Notes under the pieces: model-generated
What the model was told of the DNA's origin: nothing
The model's input: the letters and a program-made list of their open reading frames with translations, nothing else
The model's database searches: none
In this document: positions 56,401-64,000 of the stretch, piece after piece
Position numbering within the stretch: the stretch's first letter is position 1
Layout: every line of letters starts with the position of its first letter
DNA from: Piscicola geometra
Lineage: Eukaryota; Annelida; Clitellata; Hirudinida; Piscicolidae
Reading direction: 5' to 3'
Length of the DNA stretch: 64,000 bases
NCBI GenBank assembly: GCA_943735955.1
Contig: OX030967.1
Span: 3,399,590 to 3,463,589 of the forward strand
Made by a program: the position numbers and the translations under genes

Positions 56401-59400
56401 CTCAATCATCCATCACCACATTCACTCATCCATCCATCAGCACACTCACTCATCCATCATCACATTCACTCATCCATCCATCAGCACACTCACTCATCCA
56501 TCATCACATTCAATCATCCATCATCACATTCACTCATCCATCACCACATTCACTCATCCATCACCACATTCACTCATCCATCACCACATTCACTCATCCA
56601 TCCATCACCACATTCACTCATCCATCCATCACCACATTCACTCATCCATCCATCACCACATTCACTCATCCATCCATCACCACATTCACTCATTCATCAT
56701 CACCACATTCACTCATCCATCCATCACCACATTCACTCATCCATCACCACATTCACTCATCCATCCATCACCACATTCACTCATCCATCCATCACCACAT
56801 TCACTCATCCATCACCACATTCACTCATCCATCACCACATTCACTCATCCATCCATCAGCACACTCACTCGTCCATCATCACATTCACTCATCCATCATC
56901 ACATTCACTCATCCATCACCACATTCACTCATCCATAACCACATTCACTCATCCATCACCACATTCACTCATCCATCCATCACCACATTCACTCATCCAT
57001 CCATCACCACATTCACTCATCCATCCATCACCATATTCACTCATCCATCACCACATTCACTCATCCATCCATCACCACATTCACTCATCCATCACCACAT
57101 TCACTCATCCATCACCACAATCACTCATTCATCATCACATTCACTCATCCATCATCACCACATTCACTCATCCATCCATCACCACATTCACTCATCCATC
57201 ACCACATTCACTCATCCATCATCACATTCACTCATCCATCATCACCACATTCACTCATCCATCAGTACCACATTCACTCATTCATCATCACATTCACTCA
57301 TCCATCAGTACCACATTCACTCATTCATCATCACATTCACTCATCCATCAGTACCAAATTCACTCATTCATCACCACATTCACTCATCCATCACCACATT
57401 CACTCATCCATCATCACATTCACTCATCCATCACCACATTCACTCATCCATCATCACCACATTCACTCATCCATCATCACCACATTCACTCATTTATCAT
57501 CACCACATTCACTCATCCATCTATCACCACATTCACTCATCCATCACCACATTCACTCATCCATCACCACATTCACTCATCCATCACCACATTCACTCAT
57601 CCATCACCACATTCACTCATCCATCATCACCACATTCACTCATCCATCACCACATTCACTCATCCATCATCACCACATTCACTCATCCATCCATCACCAC
57701 ATTCACTCATCCATCCATCACCACATTCACTCATCCATCACCACATTCACTCATCCATCACCACATTCACTCATCCATCAATACCACATTCACTCATCCA
57801 TCATCACCACATTCACTCATCCATCCATCACCACATTCACTCATCCATCACCACATTCACTCATCCATCACCACATTCACTCATCCATCACCACATTCAC
57901 TCATCCATCACCACATTCACTCATCCATCACCACATTCACTCATCCATCCATCACCACATTCACTCATCCATCCATCACCACATTCACTCATCCATCAAT
58001 ACCACATTCACTCATCCATCATCACCACATTCACTCATCCATCCATCACCACATTCACTCATCCATCACCGCATTCACTCATCCATCACCACATTCACTC
58101 ATCCATCCATCACCACATTCACTCATCCATCCATCACCACATTCACTCATTCATCATCACCACATTCACTCATCCATCCATCACCACATTCACTCATCCA
58201 TCACCACATTCACTCATCCATCCATCACCACATTCACTCATCCATCACCACATTCACTCATCCATCACCACATTCACTCATCCATCCATCACCACATTCA
58301 CTCATCCATCCATCAGCACACTCACTCATCCATCATCACATTCACTCATCCATCATCACATTCACTCATCCATCCATCAGCACACTCACTCATCCATCAT
58401 CACATTCACTCATCCATCATCACATTCACTCATCCATCACCACATTCACTCATCCATCACCACATTCACTCATCCATCACCACATTCACTCATCCATCCA
58501 TCACCACATTCACTCATCCATCCATCACCACATTCACTCATCCATCCATCACCACATTCACTCATCCATCACCACATTCACTCATCCATCCATCACCACA
58601 TTCACTCATCCATCACCACATTCACTCATCCTTCACCACATTCACTCATCCATCACCACTTTCACTCATTCATCATCACATTCACTCATCCATCCATCAC
58701 CACATTCACTCATCCATCACCACATTCACTCATCCATCCATCACCACATTCACTCATCCATCACCACATTCACTCATCCATCCATCACCCCATTCACTCA
58801 TCCATCACCACATTCACTCATCCATCCATCACCACATTCACTCATCCATCCATCAGCACACTCACTCATCCATCATCACATTCACTCATCCATCACCACA
58901 TTCACTCATCCATCCATCACCACATTCACTCATCCATCACCACATTCACTCATCCATCCATCACCACATTCACTCATCCATCACCACATTCACTCATCCA
59001 TCCATCACCACATTCACTCATCCATCACCACATTCACTCATCCATCCATCACCACATTCACTCATCCATCACCACATTCACTCATCCATCCATCACCACA
59101 TTCACTCATCCATCACCACATTCACTCATCCATCACCACATTCACTCATCCATCCATCACCACATTCACTCATCCATCCATCAGCACACTCACTCATCCA
59201 TCATCACATTCACTCATCCATCACCACATTCACTCATCCATCCATCACCACATTCACTCATCCATCACCACATTCACTCATCCATCACCACATTCACTCA
59301 TCCGTCCATCACCACATTCACTCATCCATCCATCAGCACACTCACTCATCCATCCATCACCACATTCACTCATCCATCCATCAGCACACTCACTCATCCA

Positions 59401-59620
59401 TCATCACATTCACTCATCCATCACCACATTCACTCATCCATCCATCACCACATTCACTCATCCATCACCACATTCACTCATCCATCACCACATTCACTCA
59501 TCCGTCCATCACCACATTCACTCATCCATCCATCAGCACACTCACTCATCCATCCATCACCACATTCACTCATCCATCCATCAGCACACTCACTCATCCA
59601 TCCATCAGCACATTCACCCA
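53430..59620 (+). repeat. 6.2-kb tandem array of CCATCACCACATTCACTCAT units
   Basis: About 300 copies of a 20-bp unit CCATCACCACATTCACTCAT with 23-bp (extra TCA), 24-bp (extra CCAT) and other variants such as ATCAGCACACTCACTC and AGTACCACATTC. A higher-order repeat of about 1,896 bp is visible from rare variants: ATAACC at 55041/56937, GTACCAAATTC at 55455/57351, a TTCATCATC junction at 54795/56691. The unit has no stop codon in any forward frame, so a 2,094-codon frame exists; it is His/Ser/Thr/Pro-rich repetition and probably not a gene. Confidence 0.97.
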
Positions 59621-59689
59621 CTTTAATCTATTGTAAAACTAAACGCCTATCTTACATATCCTCCATTTTGTCTTCACTTTCTTATTTGT

Positions 59690-61565
59690 TTAAATAACTG
59701 CAAATAAATTGCCTCCGCCTTTTGCCTTGTATGCAACCAACAAATTGAAATCAACGTAGTTTTATGAAATAAATAGTAATGAATACACTGGAATGAAACG
59801 CTTCTGGACATTCGTAAAGCACCAGAGAAAAGCCATAACGGCCAACATGCCACAGATCCCAAAATAAAAGCGGACATACTGAACATACAGTTCGAGTCTG
59901 TATTTTCCAGAGAAACCCCACTACCCGACAAATTATTGGTCAACAACACATCCTACCCCCAAATGGCTGACATAGAGTTCTCAGTACCAGGAGTGGAAAA
60001 ACTATTGAAAAATCTGCAAGAACACAAGGCACCTGGCCCGGACAAAATAAGCCCCAAAATACTCAAACATCTACGCCAGTCAATAGCCCCAATCCTTACC
60101 ACCATATACAGGAAATCGTACAACACGGGGCAGGTCCCTCAAGAATGGCGAAAAGCTAATGTGGTTCCAGTGTATAAAAAGGGCGCGAAAGACGACCCCA
60201 GCAACTACCGCCCAATCTCCCTGACCAGCATAGCATGCAAGACTATGGAGCACATAATCACCAGTCAGATAATGAAGCACGGGAACCGAAACGACATTCT
60301 GTACCAATACCAACATGGATTCAGAAATGGCCGTTCATGCGAAACACAGCTTATTGAATTCACTGCAGACCTAATTAATGCACTAGAAGACGGCAAACAA
60401 ACTGACGTCATCATACTCGACTTCAGCAAGGCCTTCGACAAGGTTGGCCACACAAGACTCATCCACAAACTAGAGCACTATGGTATCAACGGCAAAACGA
60501 ATAGGTGGATCGCTAGCTTCCTGTCCAATCGCAGTCAAAGGGTAGTCCTCGAGGGAAAGTCATCATATGAAGGAACTGTCCTATCAGGCGTCCCCCAGGG
60601 ATCGGTCTTCGGGCCAAGTCTCTTCCTATATTATATCAACGATCTACCAACAGGACTCTCTTCTGAGGTGAGACTTTTTGCAGACGACACCATAACATAC
60701 CTCACCGTCACCAAACCCGAAGATGCTGCTCGCCTCCAGGAGGACTTGAACCTACTCGCACAATGGGAACAGAAATGGATGATGGAATTCCACCCCAAGA
60801 AATGCCAAGTCCTGTCAATCACCCGCAAGCAACAACCAGATGTGCATAAATATACCCTACACGGCACCATACTAGAGCATACCAACACTGCGAAATACTT
60901 AGGAGTCACCTTCATGCAAAACCTAAACTAGAACACCCACATTAATAACATAACGTCAAAGGCAAGCAAATCCCTATCCTTCATTCGGAGAAATCTAAAG
61001 ATTAAAAACAAATGGCTGAAAACAAGAGCTTACCAGGCATTGGTAAGGCCACATCTGGAATATGCCTGCGCAGTTTAGGACCCTCACACCAGAGCCAACA
61101 TAACGAAAATAGAAATGATACAAAGGACAGCTGCAAGATACGTTACCGGCTGCTGGCGGTACAATGCAAGCGTAAGCGAGATGCTGGACAGTTTGAAATG
61201 GACACCACTGGCCGAACGAAGAAAACAACAAAGACTAGTCTTGATGTACAAAATCCACAACAAGCTAGTAGCCGTAAACGAAAGTCACCAGTACGCTAAG
61301 CCGATAGCAAGGACAGTGCGTGGCGCCCACCAACATGCATACCTAGAGCCTCACCACCATGCTGATTACCTACGTAGTGCATTCTTCCCACGCACCATTA
61401 AAGAATGGAATGCCCTGCCAGATTCAGTCGTATCGGCCCGCACTCCAGATGCCTTCAAGTCCCTACTGGAGGCCTGTCATTGAAAAACTATTAAAACTCG
61501 ACATAATAGTCTACATATAGACTGAGTCTAGTATACGCGGAAGAAGAAGAAGAAGAAGAAGAAGA
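59690..61565 (+). mobile_element. 5'-truncated, decayed CR1/Jockey-like LINE
   Basis: The element abuts the tandem array. Coding similarity starts near 59763, changes frame near 59840 and runs to a stop at 61484. A 3' UTR with ACTGAGTCTAGTATACGCGG is followed by a (GAA)n tail at 61541-61563. The (GAA)n tail marks the 3' end. Confidence 0.88.
59763..61483 (+). pseudogene. LINE reverse transcriptase with two amber stops
   Basis: The main frame (59861-60928) shows HKAPGPDKISPKILKHL, NYRPISLTSIACKTMEHII, YQHGFRNGRSCETQL, VIILDFSKAFDKVGH (palm motif A), LSGVPQGSVFGPSLFLYYIN and RLFADDTITYL (FADD catalytic motif). It is interrupted by TAG at 60929-60931 and, after continuing in the same frame, by TAG at 61076-61078 (…EYACAV before the stop, then DPHTRANI). 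It goes on to KEWNALPDSVVSARTPDAFK at the end. Both stops sit where relatives usually have Trp. The N-terminal part (KRFWTFVKHQRKA) is in another frame. It therefore cannot encode a full enzyme. Confidence 0.9.
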
Positions 61566-61943
61566 TATAAAAAAGAAAATAAACATATAAAAATTTTAAA
61601 AAATAGATAAAAATAAATAAATATATAAAAATAAATAAATATATAAATAATAAAATAAATATTTAAAAATAAAATAAATATTTAAAAAATAAAATAAATA
61701 TTTAAAGAATCAAATAAAAAGATTGGGCATGAATGGAGCTCTGAAACAACCAAGCCTTCTTTTATTGAACGGAAACAAATGAACAAACTGACAGTCACTC
61801 ACTACATTCCAAGCAGACAACACACACACACACATTTCAGCATTGGAGTCTACATGGGGGACAAGCAATAATTCATACTACACCATCACACCCTCTTCCC
61901 ATCATACCTCCCACCCCCTCCCCCATCCACCTCTTCCTCCATC
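61566..61943. other. AAATAAATAT low-complexity and spacer
   Basis: AT-rich AAATAAATATATAAA-type repeats to about 61710, followed by unique sequence containing the presumed 3' end of the ASPH-like gene. Confidence 0.6.
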
Positions 61944-63943
61944 CTAACCCACTCTGGGTGTATCCAACACTTTCTTAGAAGAGAAAGAAGAGAGAGAGTA
62001 GGGTGGTTTGGAGAGAGAAGGAAGTTGTTGGGAGAGGGTTTTGGACACTCCAGGGTGCCACACTTGAATGGTCAAGACAGCCCTCCATCCACCGGGAAGA
62101 CTTGGAACCACTGCATCATCACCCTCTTTCACTGTGCCTGGGTAGTGTTGTTGTGGTGTTGACAATCAACTCTAACCACTACTACAACACCACCACCAAA
62201 GCGCCACTACCACAAAAACAACAACACACACACAAGCCAAAACAAAACAACCACCACAAACACTACTAAAACTACGCCAGCAACACCAGCACAGCGACCA
62301 CAGCCACACAACCACAGCCACAACAACCACAACCACAACAACCTGCACTGGCAACTGAGACGATAGTGTGGAAGGATGGATCGAAGATCATGAGTCCATC
62401 CGTCCAGTACTTCACCTCTTCTCGCACCAACAACCTATGTTAATGATGTTGTAGTTGGTTTGTTCTGTTGTTGTTGGTGTTGTTGTTGGTGTTGTTATTG
62501 CTAGTGTTGTTTAGTTTATTTTTGGTGTTGGTTCGAACGCCAACAACCCAGAATAATTTTTAAATTGAATAAAACCATAAACAAAAAAAAAGCTCAGAAA
62601 ATTATAATTATAATAATTATTTTCAAAAAAGATCTCACTTATCCATGTGGTGCAGAGAGAGCGGGATAAAGGCAGTGATGACGGCGTTGGTGGGAGAGGA
62701 GTGAGTGGAAGTGGTAGTGGAGGGTGGCATCAGTATGAGAGAGGTCTGTGGTGGTGTTGATGAGGATGATGATGGTGGTTATGATGATGGTGGTTATGAT
62801 GATGGTGGTTATGATCATGATGGTTATGATGATGGTTATGATGATGATGAACTTACTTGACACTGTTGGCAATCTGGAACGTCAGGTATGTCTTGCAAGA
62901 GTTTGCAAGTGGAAGGGAAGAGGTGGCATGTGCTTTCGTTCTTGCTGCCTGTGTGCGTGTTGTGGTGTGCGCGTGTTGTGGTGTGTGCGTGTTGTGGTGT
63001 GTGCGTGTTATAGTGTGTGCGTGTTGTGGTGTGTGCGTGTTGGGTGCGTGTGGTTGTGGTGTTAGTTGTAGTGTGTGCGTGTTGGGTGTGTGCGTGTTGT
63101 GGTGTGTGCGTGTTGTGGTGTGTGCCAGTTGTTTTGTGCGTTTTTGTGTGTGGTGTGGTGATGTGCTGTAGTAAGAGTGGTGGGATTATGGGGTGAATAA
63201 GAAAGAAGCACCAACCGAACGAGAAGAAAGGCATGGTGTGCACGCTTCCTGAATGCACGTGAACTCTTTCGTCTGTGATCCCGCGTAATCGTCCCTCCCC
63301 CACCTTGCCATCCACCACTTTCTCCACTTCTCCCACCTCCTTCTCCACCTCTCCCACCACCTTCCTAAGTGACTTCACAAGAGAACCCAAACCCTTCCTC
63401 ACCTCCACCCTCACCTCACTCAATTTCCACCACACCCTGTTCAACAGTTCGGGAACATGTCTGGTGTGGTGTTGCCATCTCGACCACAGCACCCCCGTCT
63501 CCACCCCTTTGCTGTATACGTGCTTTGCCTGTGTGTTTGTTTGTGTGTGTGTTTGTTTGTGTGTTCTTGTGTGCATTCATCGATATTTATATCATCATCA
63601 TCAGTAACAGAATTACTATAGTCATTATCATCATCATTATCATCATCATCATCATCATCATCATCACTACAATCATCATCATCACCTCCAATTCACGACC
63701 AAGTCTCATCAGAGCATCTCCCAGCTCGACGTAAAGCAAGACTTTGTCATCGTCATCATCACCACCATCATCATCACCACCACCACCACCAAAATCATCA
63801 TCATCATCATCATCAGCGGCGGCTGTCGCTTCTACCAAAGGCATCATTATTTGCACGGCCCCTTGGAAGTCCGCGTCGGTATGCTTCAGAACCCTTCCCA
63901 ACAGTGCCCTAGCCCCTCTGTGGCCCTGGTGTTGTTCCAGAAA
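61944..63943 (-). CDS. ASPH: Aspartyl/asparaginyl beta-hydroxylase-like, C-terminal 342 residues
   Basis: ASPH is an Fe(II)/2-oxoglutarate oxygenase of the endoplasmic reticulum that hydroxylates Asp/Asn in EGF-like domains. Six exons with agreeing phases (63943-63686, 63528-63216, 62948-62857, 62745-62639, 62434-62343, 62110-61944) are visible; the N-terminus lies beyond the window. Landmarks: TPR-like FLEQHQGHRGARALLGRVL and LLYVELGDALMRLGRE, then GVETGVLWSRWQHHTRHV and VWWKL, STCHLFPSTCKLLQDIPDV, THSSPTNAVITAFIPL (first His; HCGPTN in relatives), WTDGLMIFDPSFHTIV (distal His) and GWRAVLTIQVWHPG (Arg for 2-oxoglutarate). The catalytic part is diverged, so the substrate may differ. An Asp/Gly run encoded by microsatellite sequence sits inside the TPR region (63745-63830). 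Confidence 0.85.
62940..63140. repeat. GTGTTGTGGTGTGTGC minisatellite (intronic)
   Basis: About a dozen copies of a 15-16-bp unit in the intron of the ASPH-like gene. Confidence 0.9.
63590..63830. repeat. (CAT)n tracts, intronic and coding
   Basis: (ATC)n at 63590-63690 lies in the intron. A second interrupted tract at 63745-63820 (with CACCAC interruptions) lies inside the coding exon and is read as poly-Asp and poly-Gly on the minus strand. Confidence 0.85.
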
Positions 63944-64000
63944 CTGTTGAGTTAGAGGGGGGAGGGGTGGAGAAGGGTAGGGAGGGTAGAGGGAGGGTAG

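Noticed and set aside
53413..59697. A 2,094-codon His/Thr/Pro/Ser-rich open frame as a giant repeat protein
   Set aside because: It is explained by a tandem DNA unit with no stop codon in any forward frame. The translation cycles between frames as unit length changes, and no conserved non-repeat domain is attached.

Overview
The window looks like an AT-rich, very microsatellite-rich invertebrate animal genome. Genes have short spliced introns with GT..AG borders. The transposable elements are metazoan: piggyBac, hAT, several non-LTR retrotransposons and a tRNA-derived SINE. The host genes are bilaterian (BCAS2, MORN5, an aspartyl beta-hydroxylase, an M14 carboxypeptidase). A lophotrochozoan such as an annelid or mollusc would fit, but that is an inference from overall character and not a species identification.

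Layout. 0-10.1 kb: dense simple repeats (ACC, TG, GTA, GTG, GAT, CCTCCACC and GGGTGG types) with small islands of likely minus-strand exons of an unrecognised gene and one promoter-like island at 2.6-2.9 kb. 11.3-13.7 kb: a complete piggyBac element in a TTAA target, with a reconstructable three-exon transposase whose first catalytic Asp reads Glu. 13.9-15.1 kb: further unidentified minus-strand exons. 19.6-20.3 kb: single-exon BCAS2. 21.3-23.6 kb: a 5'-truncated CR1/L2-like LINE with an open reverse transcriptase. 24-31.3 kb and 42.7-48.4 kb: a cluster of small secreted-peptide genes on the plus strand. 32.2-38.1 kb: an apparently intact 12-exon procarboxypeptidase of 416 codons on the minus strand, with a LINE in its last intron. 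40.7-46.7 kb: duplicated terminal carboxypeptidase exons and transposase fragments interleaved with the peptide genes. 48.9-52.0 kb: a decayed hAT element with inverted ends. 52.2-53.3 kb: MORN5. 53.4-59.6 kb: a 6.2-kb tandem array. 59.7-61.6 kb: a decayed LINE. 61.9 kb to the right edge: the 3' half of an ASPH-type gene.

The most interesting system is the peptide cluster. Five loci share an almost identical TATA promoter, 5' UTR, signal-peptide exon and start of intron 1, but continue into quite different mature-peptide exons. Three have a common pro-region ending in dibasic KR sites and then variable, basic C-terminal peptides. They lie around, and partly inside introns of, duplicated 3' exons of a secreted carboxypeptidase on the opposite strand. 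This is the architecture of rapidly diversifying secreted peptides (antimicrobial, venom/salivary or neuropeptide-like); which of these applies cannot be told from sequence alone.
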